From: Knoellia aerolata DSM 18566
Lineage (GTDB): Bacteria; Actinomycetota; Actinomycetes; Actinomycetales; Dermatophilaceae
Direction of reading: 5' to 3'
Assembly (NCBI RefSeq): GCF_000768695.1
Contig: NZ_AVPL01000025.1
Coordinates: forward strand, 1 to 48,673
Length of the DNA: 48,673 nucleotides
Positions 7,882 through 16,998 of the stretch are shown one piece after another; positions within the stretch are counted from its first letter, which is position 1; the number at the start of each line of letters is the position of its first letter. A model generated the notes under the pieces. It ran no database searches. It had not been told where the DNA came from and worked only from the letters and a program-made list of their open reading frames with translations. The position numbers were made by a program, and so were the translations under genes.

Positions 7882-8720
7882 TGGCCCTGATCGTGCTGAC
7901 GTCCGCGTCCGGGTCCCCGGGCGTGACCACGACCGCGCTCGGCCTGGCCCTGACGTGGCGCCGCCCGGTCCTGCTCGTCGAGGCCGACCCGACCGGGGGG
8001 TCGGCGCTGCTGGCCGGCTACTTCCGTGGGCAGACCAGCCCGGCGCAGTCCCTGATCGACCTGGCGTTCGCGCACCGCGCCGGCGGACTGGCCGAGGCAA
8101 TCCCGTGGGTGGCGATGCAGGTCCCGGACACGAACGTGACGATGATCGCCGGCACCACGGCCCACGGTCAGGCCCGGTCACTGGAGTCGCTATGGGAACC
8201 ACTGGCGGCAACGCTGAAGAGCCTGGACGCGATGGGGCAGGACGTGATCGTTGATGCGGGTCGACTGGGGCTGGTCGGCGCCCCGGAACCGTTGATGTAC
8301 GCAGCGGACCTGTGCCTTCTGGTGACCCGCACCGACCTGGTCGCCCTGGCCGGGGCACGATCGTGGGCGCAGAGCGTGCGCGAAGGGTTCGAGCAGCAGG
8401 GCGGCAGCTCGGCGGTGGCGCTGCTCACGGTGGGGGCGGGCCGCCCCTACCAGGCCAAGGAAGTGAGCAAGGTCCTCGAGCTCCCGGTCCTGGCATCACT
8501 GGCGTGGGATACGGACTCAGCGACCGTGTTCTCCCACGGCGGCACTGCACCGCGCGGGTTCGACCGGTCGCCACTATCGCGGTCGCTGCGCTCGACGCAG
8601 GACGGGGTGCTCTCCCAGATCAGCCGCACCACCAAGCAGCTCAGCAGCACCACGGAAGCGTCGCCTGCTCTTGGCGAGGTCAGAGCGGGCTGGAAGCGGC
8701 GGGCGGGCAGGACGGCATGA
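7881..8720 (+). CDS. TadZ/CpaE-like deviant ParA ATPase
   Basis: A 279-residue MinD/ParA-fold protein. The N-terminal loop reads SASGSPGVTTTALGLAL where active ParA proteins have KGGVGKTT, so both the signature and the P-loop lysine are absent. The VEADPTGGSALL segment near residue 35 and VIVDAGRLGL near 122 follow the ParA fold. TadZ proteins place the Tad machine at a site in the cell, and many have weak or altered ATP binding. It sits directly before tadA with a four-base ATGA overlap. Loss of the lysine suggests it works as a landmark or scaffold and not as an ATPase; that is inference. Confidence 0.72.
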   Translation: MALIVLTSASGSPGVTTTALGLALTWRRPVLLVEADPTGGSALLAGYFRGQTSPAQSLIDLAFAHRAGGLAEAIPWVAMQVPDTNVTMIAGTTAHGQARSLESLWEPLAATLKSLDAMGQDVIVDAGRLGLVGAPEPLMYAADLCLLVTRTDLVALAGARSWAQSVREGFEQQGGSSAVALLTVGAGRPYQAKEVSKVLELPVLASLAWDTDSATVFSHGGTAPRGFDRSPLSRSLRSTQDGVLSQISRTTKQLSSTTEASPALGEVRAGWKRRAGRTA

Positions 8721-10258
8721 GTACCGACAGCATCGACACCACGGCGAACCCGGACCCCAGCGACCTGCCCCTGTTCGCGACTGCGCTCCCTCAACGTCCG
8801 GGTCGGGTGCGTGGCTCGTTCTCGATGACCCCGACCACGTCGGCGCCCGCACCGAACGGCGACGGGATCTCCCACGCGGGGCCGGTGACGCGGCGGTTGC
8901 CTCGATCGTTCGCGGGCGAGCTGGACTGGCCGTCGGTGGCGGCGTTGAGGCAGCAGGCCTCGGATCGGCTCTCCGCCGCCCTGGGTGAGGACCGCGCCCG
9001 GACAACCGCCGCCGAGCAGCGGGGCCGGGGGCGGGCGATCATCGTTGAGCTGCTCGAAGGCGAGGCGGCCGAACGGATTGACGTGGGTGCCCCCACCTGG
9101 TCCCCGGCGGAGGAGGCCGCGATGGCCACCGCGGTCGACAACGCCCTGTTCGGGCTGGGCCGGCTCCAGCCGTTGGTAGACGACGACACGGTGGAGAACA
9201 TCATCATCACCGGCCACGACCAGGTCACCCTCGAGCTGACCGACGGACAGCTCGTCCCCGGCCCGGCCGTCGCCGACTCCGACGCCGAGCTCATCGACTT
9301 CCTGGTCTTCCTGGCCTCCCGCAGCGAGGTCAACGCCCGCCCCTTCTCTCAGGCGCAACCTCGGCTGCATCTGCGCCTGGACGGCGGCGCCCGGTTGGCC
9401 GCCGCCGCGTGGGTGACCCCGCGCCCGTGCGTGGTGATCCGCCGGCACCGGTTGCGGCGCGTCAGGTTGGAGGACCTGGTCGGCATGGGCACCCTGACCG
9501 ACGTCGCCGCGTCGTTTCTGTCGGCGGCGGTCAAGGCCCGCAGGTCAATCGTGGTCGCCGGTGCCCAAGGGGCCGGCAAGACGACCCTGGTGCGGGCGCT
9601 CTGCGCTGAGATCCCCCCGCATGAAGCGATCGGCACCTTCGAGACCGAGTACGAGCTGCACCTGCACGAGCTGAAGGATCAGCACCCGATCGTGGTGGCG
9701 TGGGAGGCCCGCCCCGGCTCCGGGGAGCGTGGCCCGGACGGGCGGCAGGCGGGGGAGTTCACCCTGTCCGAGGCCTTGTTCGACTCGTTCCGGTTTAACC
9801 TGTCCCGGCAGATCGTCGGGGAGGTTCGCGGACACGAGATCCTGGCGATGCTGAAGGCGATGGAGTCCGGGGCGGGGTCAATCTCCACCACCCACGCCCC
9901 CTCCGCGGAAGGAGCGATCGCCAAGCTGGTCACCTGCGCGATGGAGGCCGGCGCGCACGTGACCCACGACTACGCGGTGCGGGCGATCGCTGCCGCGATC
10001 GACGTCGTCGTCTACGTCCACCTCGAGACCGCTCCCACCCGGGACGGGGTGTGGCAGCGGCGCCGGTGGGTCGCCGAGATCATCACCGTCGCCCCGGGGG
10101 AGAAGGACAAGGGATACGCGACCCAGCGCGTGTTCCGCACCGTCCCTGGCGAGCAGGCCGCGACCCCGCACGTCCTGGACGATTCCTACCGGGACCTGGC
10201 CAGATACGGGTTCAACCTCGACGGCTTCGTCGCCGCGACCCCAGGCGCCGCCCGATGA
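8717..10258 (+). CDS. tadA: TadA/CpaF pilus assembly ATPase
   Basis: A 513-residue secretion ATPase of the TadA/VirB11-like superfamily that powers pilus assembly, working as a hexamer on the inner face of the membrane. The Walker A GAQGAGKTT is near residue 284, the Walker B/Asp-box region SRQIVGEVRGHE near 363, and the His box SISTTHAPSAEGA near 389. The N-terminal 110 residues are Pro/Thr-rich and poorly conserved. The start ATG at 8717 overlaps the previous stop (ATGA). All catalytic motifs are present, so the pilus engine looks functional. Confidence 0.92.
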   Translation: MSTDSIDTTANPDPSDLPLFATALPQRPGRVRGSFSMTPTTSAPAPNGDGISHAGPVTRRLPRSFAGELDWPSVAALRQQASDRLSAALGEDRARTTAAEQRGRGRAIIVELLEGEAAERIDVGAPTWSPAEEAAMATAVDNALFGLGRLQPLVDDDTVENIIITGHDQVTLELTDGQLVPGPAVADSDAELIDFLVFLASRSEVNARPFSQAQPRLHLRLDGGARLAAAAWVTPRPCVVIRRHRLRRVRLEDLVGMGTLTDVAASFLSAAVKARRSIVVAGAQGAGKTTLVRALCAEIPPHEAIGTFETEYELHLHELKDQHPIVVAWEARPGSGERGPDGRQAGEFTLSEALFDSFRFNLSRQIVGEVRGHEILAMLKAMESGAGSISTTHAPSAEGAIAKLVTCAMEAGAHVTHDYAVRAIAAAIDVVVYVHLETAPTRDGVWQRRRWVAEIITVAPGEKDKGYATQRVFRTVPGEQAATPHVLDDSYRDLARYGFNLDGFVAATPGAAR

Positions 10259-11115
10259 CCCCGTTGGTGCCCGCCGTCGCCGGGGCACTGGTCGTCGCCG
10301 GGCTCATCGGCCTGGTCGTCGGGCTGCGACCGACCCCGCCCCGACCCCCGTCACCGCGACGCTCCCACCCGCTGACCCGGCCCAGCGCGCTGACCCCGAG
10401 GACCCGGGCGCTGCTGCTGGCCGGGCTCACGGCCGGGGTGATGGTGTCTGTCCTGACCGGGTGGTGGGTTGCCGTCCTCGTCCTGCCTGCGGCTGTGGCC
10501 GGGCTGCCGGTGCTGCTGTCCGCACCAGCCTCGACCGCTCGGATCGACCGGCTCGAGGCGATGGAGGAGTGGACCCGGGCCCTGTCCGGGGTCCTCACCG
10601 TCGGTGTCGGGTTGGAGCAGGCGCTGCTGTCCACGCTGCGCTCCACCCCGGCCCCGATCCGGCCCGAAGTGACCCGCCTGGCGTCGCGGCTGCGGGCGCG
10701 GTGGGCCACCGAGGACGCGCTGCGGGCGTTCGCGGACGACCTGGACGACGCCACCGGTGACGTCGTCGCCGCCAACCTGATCCTCGGCGCCCGCCGCCGC
10801 GGCTCCGGCCTGGCCAGCGTCCTGGACGCGCTGGCCGAGTCCGTGGCGGCCGACGTGCGGGCCCGCCGCGAGATCGAGGCTGACCGGGCCAAGCCGCGCG
10901 CCACTGCCCGGTGGGTCACCGTCATCACCGTCAGCGTCCTGGCCTTTCTCGCCCTGACCGGTCAGTACGTCGCCCCCTACGGGTCCCCGTTCGGGCAGAT
11001 CCTGCTTGCGAGCCTGCTCGGGTTGTACGTGGCGACGCTCGTGTGGATGCGGCGCATGGCCACCGGCGCCGCGCTGCCCCGGTTCATGGGTAACGCCGGG
11101 CAGGGCGCCTCATGA
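10255..11115 (+). CDS. tadB: TadB-like pilus assembly membrane protein
   Basis: A 286-residue membrane protein: one span at the N-terminus, one or two at about 42-85, a cytoplasmic T2SSF (GspF-type) helical domain (about 100-215: EEWTRALSGVLTVGVGLEQAL, given in part) and two spans near the C-terminus. This matches the inner membrane platform protein TadB. It starts by ATGA overlap with tadA and ends by overlap with tadC. Confidence 0.85.
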   Translation: MTPLVPAVAGALVVAGLIGLVVGLRPTPPRPPSPRRSHPLTRPSALTPRTRALLLAGLTAGVMVSVLTGWWVAVLVLPAAVAGLPVLLSAPASTARIDRLEAMEEWTRALSGVLTVGVGLEQALLSTLRSTPAPIRPEVTRLASRLRARWATEDALRAFADDLDDATGDVVAANLILGARRRGSGLASVLDALAESVAADVRARREIEADRAKPRATARWVTVITVSVLAFLALTGQYVAPYGSPFGQILLASLLGLYVATLVWMRRMATGAALPRFMGNAGQGAS

Positions 11116-12023
11116 CCGCCCCGACCAGCCTCCAGCTCGCCGTCACCGCCGGCACCCTGATCGGGCTCGGGGTCGCCCTGCTGCTGTGGCGGCTCGTGCC
11201 GGCGCAGCCGGACCTCCGCGACGCCCTCGAACGACTCTCACCGGAGCATGCCCGCCGCCACCCGGTACCGGCGCAGGAGCGGGACTCCACACAGCGCCTC
11301 GGGGCGTGGGGGATGCGGGTCCTGCCACCGGCGTTGTGGGGCCGCACCCCCACCCGGGAACTGGCGATCCTGCGCACACCGGTGTCACGGTTCTACGGGG
11401 AGAAAGTCAGCTTCGCGCTGCTCGGGCTGGCGATCCCGCCCCTGCTGACCGTGCTATTCAACGTCCTCGGCGCCGGCCTGCCGTTCTACGTCCCGCTCGC
11501 CGGCAGCCTCGCCCTGGCGGCGGTGCTGTTCATGGTCCCGGACCACAACGCCCGCGACGACGCGAAGAAGGCCCGGGCCGAGTTCACCCGCGCCTTGGGC
11601 GCCTACATCGACCTCGTCGCCCTCGAACGGCACAACGGCTCCGGACCCCGGCAGGCGATGGAGGCGGCCGCCGCGGTCGGCGACTCGTGGGTGTTCCGTC
11701 GCCTGAGCGAGGAGCTGGCCCGCACCCGCTGGTCCGGCCTGACCCCGTGGGAGGCGCTGCGGGCCCTCAGCGACGAGCTCGGCCTGCCCGAGCTGGACGA
11801 CCTGGCCGACATCATGCGCCTGTCCGGGGAGGAAGGCGCCCAGGTATACGCCTCACTGCGGGCCCGCTCCACCGGGATCCGCACCGCGATGCTCACCACC
11901 GAGAAGGCCAAGGCCAACGAGATCGGTGAACGGATGTCCATCCCGATGAGCCTGCTCGGCGTCATCTTCCTGGCCATCCTCGTCGCCCCCGCCCTGCTGC
12001 GCGTCATGGGCGGCGCCCCGTGA
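11112..12023 (+). CDS. tadC: TadC-like pilus assembly membrane protein
   Basis: A 303-residue membrane protein with an N-terminal span, spans around residues 100-145, a T2SSF cytoplasmic domain (about 150-260, with LDDLADIMRLSGEEGAQV near 235) and a C-terminal span. It pairs with TadB as the inner membrane platform moved by TadA. Overlaps tadB by ATGA. About 100 bases separate its stop from the pilin gene, the first real gap in this operon. Confidence 0.85.
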   Translation: MTAPTSLQLAVTAGTLIGLGVALLLWRLVPAQPDLRDALERLSPEHARRHPVPAQERDSTQRLGAWGMRVLPPALWGRTPTRELAILRTPVSRFYGEKVSFALLGLAIPPLLTVLFNVLGAGLPFYVPLAGSLALAAVLFMVPDHNARDDAKKARAEFTRALGAYIDLVALERHNGSGPRQAMEAAAAVGDSWVFRRLSEELARTRWSGLTPWEALRALSDELGLPELDDLADIMRLSGEEGAQVYASLRARSTGIRTAMLTTEKAKANEIGERMSIPMSLLGVIFLAILVAPALLRVMGGAP

Positions 12024-12121
12024 TGGCCACGCCCACCCCAGACCCACCAGCACGCATCCCAGTCAGCACCTCGCACCCGCGCCGCCCGGCCGGGAGCAGC
12101 ACACCGAAGGGAACATCCGTA

Positions 12122-12310
12122 ATGCACCACCTCGCCGCCGCCCTGCACACCCTCGGCATCCGCCTGCGCCACCGAGCCTCGAAACTCCCCGAACGGGGGT
12201 CGGTGACCATGGAGCAGGTCCTGTGGGCCGTGGCCGTCATCGCCATCGTCGGAATCGTGGTGCTCGCGATCACGAGCTACGTCACCCGCGAAGCCGCCAA
12301 GATCACCTGA
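12122..12310 (+). CDS. Flp-type major pilin
   Basis: A 62-residue precursor with a basic leader of about 26 residues ending ERG, then SVTMEQVLWAVAVIAIVGI. Cleavage after Gly would leave Glu at position +5 of the mature pilin, the hallmark of type IV and Flp prepilins, followed by one hydrophobic helix. The ATG at 12122 has GAAGGGA upstream. The mature pilin would be only about 35 residues, which is very short even for Flp. A dedicated prepilin peptidase (TadV/CpaA) is not seen in the window, so a host enzyme or one encoded further right must cut it. Confidence 0.78.
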   Translation: MHHLAAALHTLGIRLRHRASKLPERGSVTMEQVLWAVAVIAIVGIVVLAITSYVTREAAKIT

Positions 12311-12321
12311 AGGCCCACCCC

Positions 12322-12762
12322 GTGACCCTCCCTCGCCTGCCCGACCGGCCCGCGCGCGACCGTGCCCGGCGTCCGTGGTCGTGGCAGCACCGGGGCCGCT
12401 CAGAGCGGGGGTCGACCTCAATCCAGATGGTCATCCTTATGCCGGCTCTGTTGGCCGTGATGTTCCTGGGAATGCAGGCCGCGCTGACCTACCACGCCCG
12501 CACCCTGGCCATCGCCGCCGCGCAGGAAGGCGCCCGCGCCGCCTGCGCCGAGAACGGCACCACCAGCGCCGCGATCAGCACCGCCCGACAGTATGTGGCC
12601 GACACCGCCGGAGACGCCCTCACCTCTGCCACGGTCACCGGTGCCCGCACCGCCAACACCGCGACCGTCACGGTGCGCGGGGTGGCCCTGAGCGTCATCC
12701 CCGGGTGGCAGCCGACGATCACCCAGTCCGCCAGCATGCCCGTGGAGAGGATCACCCGGTGA
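12322..12762 (+). CDS. TadE-like minor pilin/pseudopilin
   Basis: A 146-residue protein starting at GTG 12322. A basic leader is followed by ERGSTSIQMVILMPALLAVM, a TadE-type cleavage and membrane motif (about 33-55), then a small outer domain with AHARTLAIAAAQEGARA-like helix (residues about 60-80) and a beta-rich end. TadE proteins are minor pilins needed for Tad pilus assembly. It lies 11 bases after the pilin stop and overlaps the next gene by GTGA. Confidence 0.75.
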   Translation: MTLPRLPDRPARDRARRPWSWQHRGRSERGSTSIQMVILMPALLAVMFLGMQAALTYHARTLAIAAAQEGARAACAENGTTSAAISTARQYVADTAGDALTSATVTGARTANTATVTVRGVALSVIPGWQPTITQSASMPVERITR

Positions 12763-13193
12763 CAGCGCCCCGGCGACGCAGCGAGGCGGGCTCGGCCGCG
12801 CTCGAGGCCGCCATCGGCCTGCCGGCCTTCCTGCTGTTCGTCGGCCTGATCATCTTTGCCGGGCGGGTCGCCATCGCCACCCAGGCCGTGGACTCCGCCG
12901 CCACCCAGGCAGCCCGCACCGCCTCCATCGCCCGCACCCCCACCGACGCCTCCAGCACCGCCGGCTCCGCGGCCACCTCGAGCCTGGCCAGCCAGAAGGT
13001 CAACTGCGTCTCCACCGCGGTGACGGTCGACACCGCCGGATTCACAGCCACGGCCGGTACCCCTGCCACCGTGACCGCGACCGTGCGGTGCGTGGTCAAC
13101 CTCGCTGACCTGGCCGTGCCCGGGGTCCCCGGCACCAGGACGGTCACCGCAACCGCCAGCTCCCCGATCGACACCTACCGGGAACGCCGATGA
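12759..13193 (+). CDS. second TadE-like minor pilin
   Basis: A 144-residue protein starting at GTG 12759. After a short basic leader comes EAGSAALEAAIGLPAFLLFV, with Glu soon after the Gly, the usual prepilin-like start, then an Ala/Thr-rich outer domain with two cysteines (near residues 87 and 108) that may form a disulfide. It looks like a paralogue of the gene before it. Overlaps both neighbours by four bases. Confidence 0.75.
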   Translation: MTAPRRRSEAGSAALEAAIGLPAFLLFVGLIIFAGRVAIATQAVDSAATQAARTASIARTPTDASSTAGSAATSSLASQKVNCVSTAVTVDTAGFTATAGTPATVTATVRCVVNLADLAVPGVPGTRTVTATASSPIDTYRERR

Positions 13194-13624
13194 CCGGCCA
13201 CCGACGAGCCCAGCGGGAGGAGCGGGGGTCGATCAGCATCTGGCTGGTCACCACCGGCTTCGCGATGATCGTCCTCGTCGGCCTCGCCGTCGACCTCGGT
13301 GGGCAGGTCCACGCGCAGCAGCACGCCCGCGCCGTCGCCGACCAGGCCGCGCGCACCGGCGGCCAACAGCTCGACGCGTCGGCGGCGGTCCGCGGCCAAG
13401 GGGCAGTCACCGACACCCACCTCGCCCGCCACGCCGCCACCGCGTACCTGACCGCATCCGGGCTGACCGGAACCGTCACGGTCACCGCCGGAACCACCGT
13501 CACCGTGAACGTCCGCGACACCTACCCAACCACGTTCCTCGGCATCATCGGCATCACCTCAATGACCGTCACCGGCCACGGCCAAGCCCGCATCACCCGA
13601 TCCGTCGGAGGCGTCGAGCAATGA
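13190..13624 (+). CDS. TadG-like/TadE-like pilus protein
   Basis: A 144-residue protein with leader EERGSISIWLVTTGFAMIVL, one hydrophobic helix, and QARTGGQQLD-like helix characteristic of the N-terminal 'putative Flp pilus-assembly' TadE/G-like domain (QHARAVADQAARTGGQQLDA near residue 45). It lacks the large C-terminal von Willebrand domain of true TadG. Overlaps its neighbours by ATGA on both sides, so all of 12322-16998 should be translated as one coupled unit. Confidence 0.7.
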   Translation: MTGHRRAQREERGSISIWLVTTGFAMIVLVGLAVDLGGQVHAQQHARAVADQAARTGGQQLDASAAVRGQGAVTDTHLARHAATAYLTASGLTGTVTVTAGTTVTVNVRDTYPTTFLGIIGITSMTVTGHGQARITRSVGGVEQ

Positions 13625-16600
13625 CCCACACCATCCGCGCCCGCCTGCTCGGCCTAACCGCCACCCTCACCATTCTGGCCGTCCTGATCGGCATCCCCGC
13701 CACCCTGGTCGCGATCGGCGCCAACCCCGTCCCCGACCACGTCCCCACCCTCGACGAGGCCGTCACCGCCCTGACCTCCCGTGACGACGGCACCCTGACC
13801 CTGCAGGTCCTGACCGTCGTCGCCTGGCTCGCGTGGGCGTTCCTCGCCGCCACCCTTGCCCTCGAACTGCTCTCCCGGGTGCGCGGCGTCACCGCCCCAC
13901 ACCTGCCCGGCCTCACCCTGCCCCAAACCGCCGCCCGGGGCCTGGTCGGCGCCGCCGTCCTGCTCTTCGTCGCTGGCCCCACCGTCGGCCTGCCCACAGT
14001 GACGGCCGCACCGGCCGCCGCGGCGGCCCCCGCATGGACCGCCTCACCCGCCGCAACCCACCCCAGCACCGCCAACCTGCATCAGGAGGCGACACCCCAC
14101 CCGGCCAGAAGCACGGTGGCCAGGGCGCAAGCCGACCCGGGCAGGACCCACACCGTCTCCCGCGGCGAGTCGCTTTGGTCGATCGCCACCACCGAGCTCA
14201 GTGACGGGCATCGGTGGGCTGAGGTCGCCGACCTCAACCCCGGCGTCAACGGACCGGACTGGGTCATCCACCCCGGCACCGTCCTGCACCTACCTCCGCA
14301 CACACAGAACGCGGCGGGAACCACGGCGTCACCCACGAACGCGCAGACATACACCGTCCAGACCGGGGACACCCTCAGCCACATCGCCCAGGACCGGCTC
14401 GGCGACCCCGACCGGTACCCCGACATCGTCGAGGCATCCCGGCACACCCGCCAAACCGACGGTCGGCACCTGCGCGACCCCGACCGGATCTACCCCGGGT
14501 GGCACCTGACCATCCCCGGCACCAGCGCAGGGGCGCCCGCTGCACCCGCGCGGACGGCGACGGAAACGCCCCCGCTCGGCGTCCCCGACGCCCCGCAGAC
14601 CGGCACGCCGGGGACCGGAGCCAAGCCCGCGGACCCCAGCCCGCTGGCCTCCGCGGCTCCCGGCAGCCGCAGCATCCCCAGCGTGAACGGCCCCGGCGCA
14701 CCCGCACCCTCGGCCTCCGCCGCATCCAGCCGCACGCACCCCCCGGCGGGCGACCCGAGCGACACAGCCACACGGACCGCCCCTGACGAGGGCACCCAGA
14801 CTGCGGCTCCGTGGGTGCTTGCCGGCCTGGTCGGCGGCCCGGTCCTGGCCGGGTCGATGTGGATGCTGCTGCGGCAACGCCGCGCCGTCCAGCTCCGCCA
14901 CCGGCGCCCCGGCCGCACCATCGCCACCCCACCACCGGTCCTGGCCCCGGTCGAGAAGACCCTGGCCACGATCGCCTCCACCACGCAGCCCACCGTCGAG
15001 TTCGTTGACGCGGTCCTGCGCCGCCTCGCCTCCGCCCGGGCGCACGCCGGGCTGCCCATGCCGTGCGTGGCCGCCGTCGAGATCGGCCGACACGACCTGA
15101 CCCTGCACCTCGACGCCCCCGCACAGCTCGCTTCTCCGTGGACCGACCTCGGGAACCAGGCCCGCTGGTCGCTTCCGTCCGGCACCGACCCGGCCGACCT
15201 CGGGGACCTCACCCCCGACCAGCCCGCCCCTTACCCGCTGCTGGTCACGATCGGCACTAGCGACAGCGGGCACGTGTGGCTGCTCAACTGCGAGGACCTC
15301 ACGATCACCCTCACCGGGGAGGCCACCTACCGCGACGACTTCGCCCGCTACCTCGCCGCCGAGATCGCGTGCAACCCCTGGTCCGCGTGGGTCACCCTGG
15401 ACTGCGTTGGCATCGCGGCCGAGGTCGCCGCGCTCAACCCCGACCGGATCCGCCCGCACACCACCGGCACCGACCCTGCCGCAGAGGTCCTCGCGCACGC
15501 CGTCAACACCATCGACCGCGCCCACGACCACCACAACGACGTCGCGACCGCCCGCGCGCACCTGGCCGGCGCCGACAGCTGGGCCCCCCGCATGCTGCTC
15601 CTGGACGCCACCGCCGAGCCCACGCCGGCCCTGACCCAGCTCCTGCACCTGGTCGACCAGCACCGCAGCGCCACCGGCACCAGCGTCGTCTACGGCGGCG
15701 CCCTCGACACCCCCGGCGCTGTCGTCGTCGAGCTCACCAGCACCGGCCGGGTCCGGCTCCCGCACGCCGGGCTCGACCTGGTCGCCGTCGGCCTGACCCG
15801 CGACGAAGCCCAAGGCTGCGCAGCCCTGCTCGCCGCCGGCGCCGACTTCGACGACACTCCCGTCCCCATCGAGGAGACCGCCACGACCGGGTGGCGCTCC
15901 TACACCGACGCTGCCGGCGCCCTGCGCCGGCAGCACACGGTTCCCCGGCAGACCCCCGACAAGCACATCCTCGTCGCGACCACGTCAGTCCTGCCCGACC
16001 CCGACCAGGACTACGTCGCCACCGCGGCCACCACCACCGAGGACCTCGCCGCCCTCGCCCCCAAGGTCCCCACCACCGTGCGCGACGCCCTGCACGACGC
16101 AGACCCCACCCTCGACGCGGACGTCGCCGCCTGGTTCGCCGACGACTGCCCCCTGCCCCGCCTGACTCTGCTCGGGCCGGTGCGGGCCCGCACCCGCGGC
16201 ACCCCCCTGGCCGTGCGCAAGGCGTACATGACCGGCGTCCTGACCTACCTGAGCACCCGATCCCACGGCGCCACCCCCGACGAGCTCGCCGACGCGCTGA
16301 GCATCACCCCCGCCAAGGCTCGCGGCTACGCCAAGACCGTGCGCGACTGGCTGGGCACCAACCCCCGCACCGGCCAACCGCACCTGCCCGACGCCCGTCG
16401 CACCCCCGAAGCCAAGAGCCGCGGCGTCGCGATCTACCAGGTCCAGGACCTGCTCGTCGACGCCGACCTCTTCCGCCGCCTGCGTGCCCGCGGCCAAGCC
16501 TGCGGCCAGCACGGCATCACCGACCTCACCCAGGCCCTCGACTTCGTCCAAGGCCCCCCGTTCAGCCAGCTCAGCGGTGACGCCTGGGCTTGGCTCTACG

Positions 16601-16998
16601 AAGGGGACCGCCTCGACCACCACCTGAGCTGCGCTGTCGTCGACGTCGCCCACCTCGTCACCACCCACGCCCTGCGCCACGGCGACACCCGCACCGCGCG
16701 CACCGCGACCGAGACCGCCCTGCTGGCCGCCCCCGCCGAGGAGATCCCCCACCTCGACCTCGCCGCCGTCACCCGCGCCGAGGGCCACCCGGATCGAGCG
16801 AAGCGGATCCTGCGCGACCAGGTCGCCAACCGCACCGACGACGAAGGCCCCCCCATGGACCTCCCAGCGCGCACCCAAACCATCCTGAACGCCCGCGCCT
16901 GGACCGGACATGACCAAGCGTCCGGCGCAACGACGCTCCACCCACCACCCGAAAGCCCTGCCCAGGCGAGAGTGGACCCTCGCACCGGCACCCAATAG
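13621..16998 (+). CDS. large membrane protein with two LysM domains and a BTAD-like C-terminus
   Basis: A 1125-residue protein. Three hydrophobic spans lie at about 7-32, 62-84 and 104-125. LysM 1 (HTVSRGESLWSIATTEL) starts near 176 and LysM 2 (YTVQTGDTLSHIAQDRLGD) near 242. An Ala/Pro/Thr-rich linker follows, then a fourth span near 395-415 and a basic turn. The remaining 700 residues should be inside the cell. They end in LGPVRARTRGTPL (about 846), a winged-helix/BTAD-like region (DELADALSITPAKARGYAKT near 890) and helical repeats. LysM binds peptidoglycan; BTAD domains occur in SARP-type regulators. The protein could join wall contact outside to a signalling or scaffold domain inside. It closes the Tad operon. 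Confidence 0.7.
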   Translation: MTHTIRARLLGLTATLTILAVLIGIPATLVAIGANPVPDHVPTLDEAVTALTSRDDGTLTLQVLTVVAWLAWAFLAATLALELLSRVRGVTAPHLPGLTLPQTAARGLVGAAVLLFVAGPTVGLPTVTAAPAAAAAPAWTASPAATHPSTANLHQEATPHPARSTVARAQADPGRTHTVSRGESLWSIATTELSDGHRWAEVADLNPGVNGPDWVIHPGTVLHLPPHTQNAAGTTASPTNAQTYTVQTGDTLSHIAQDRLGDPDRYPDIVEASRHTRQTDGRHLRDPDRIYPGWHLTIPGTSAGAPAAPARTATETPPLGVPDAPQTGTPGTGAKPADPSPLASAAPGSRSIPSVNGPGAPAPSASAASSRTHPPAGDPSDTATRTAPDEGTQTAAPWVLAGLVGGPVLAGSMWMLLRQRRAVQLRHRRPGRTIATPPPVLAPVEKTLATIASTTQPTVEFVDAVLRRLASARAHAGLPMPCVAAVEIGRHDLTLHLDAPAQLASPWTDLGNQARWSLPSGTDPADLGDLTPDQPAPYPLLVTIGTSDSGHVWLLNCEDLTITLTGEATYRDDFARYLAAEIACNPWSAWVTLDCVGIAAEVAALNPDRIRPHTTGTDPAAEVLAHAVNTIDRAHDHHNDVATARAHLAGADSWAPRMLLLDATAEPTPALTQLLHLVDQHRSATGTSVVYGGALDTPGAVVVELTSTGRVRLPHAGLDLVAVGLTRDEAQGCAALLAAGADFDDTPVPIEETATTGWRSYTDAAGALRRQHTVPRQTPDKHILVATTSVLPDPDQDYVATAATTTEDLAALAPKVPTTVRDALHDADPTLDADVAAWFADDCPLPRLTLLGPVRARTRGTPLAVRKAYMTGVLTYLSTRSHGATPDELADALSITPAKARGYAKTVRDWLGTNPRTGQPHLPDARRTPEAKSRGVAIYQVQDLLVDADLFRRLRARGQACGQHGITDLTQALDFVQGPPFSQLSGDAWAWLYEGDRLDHHLSCAVVDVAHLVTTHALRHGDTRTARTATETALLAAPAEEIPHLDLAAVTRAEGHPDRAKRILRDQVANRTDDEGPPMDLPARTQTILNARAWTGHDQASGATTLHPPPESPAQARVDPRTGTQ

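Noticed and set aside
14329-15966. A 545-codon minus-strand frame
   Set aside because: Antisense to the LysM-BTAD gene; Gly/Val/Arg-rich without motif.
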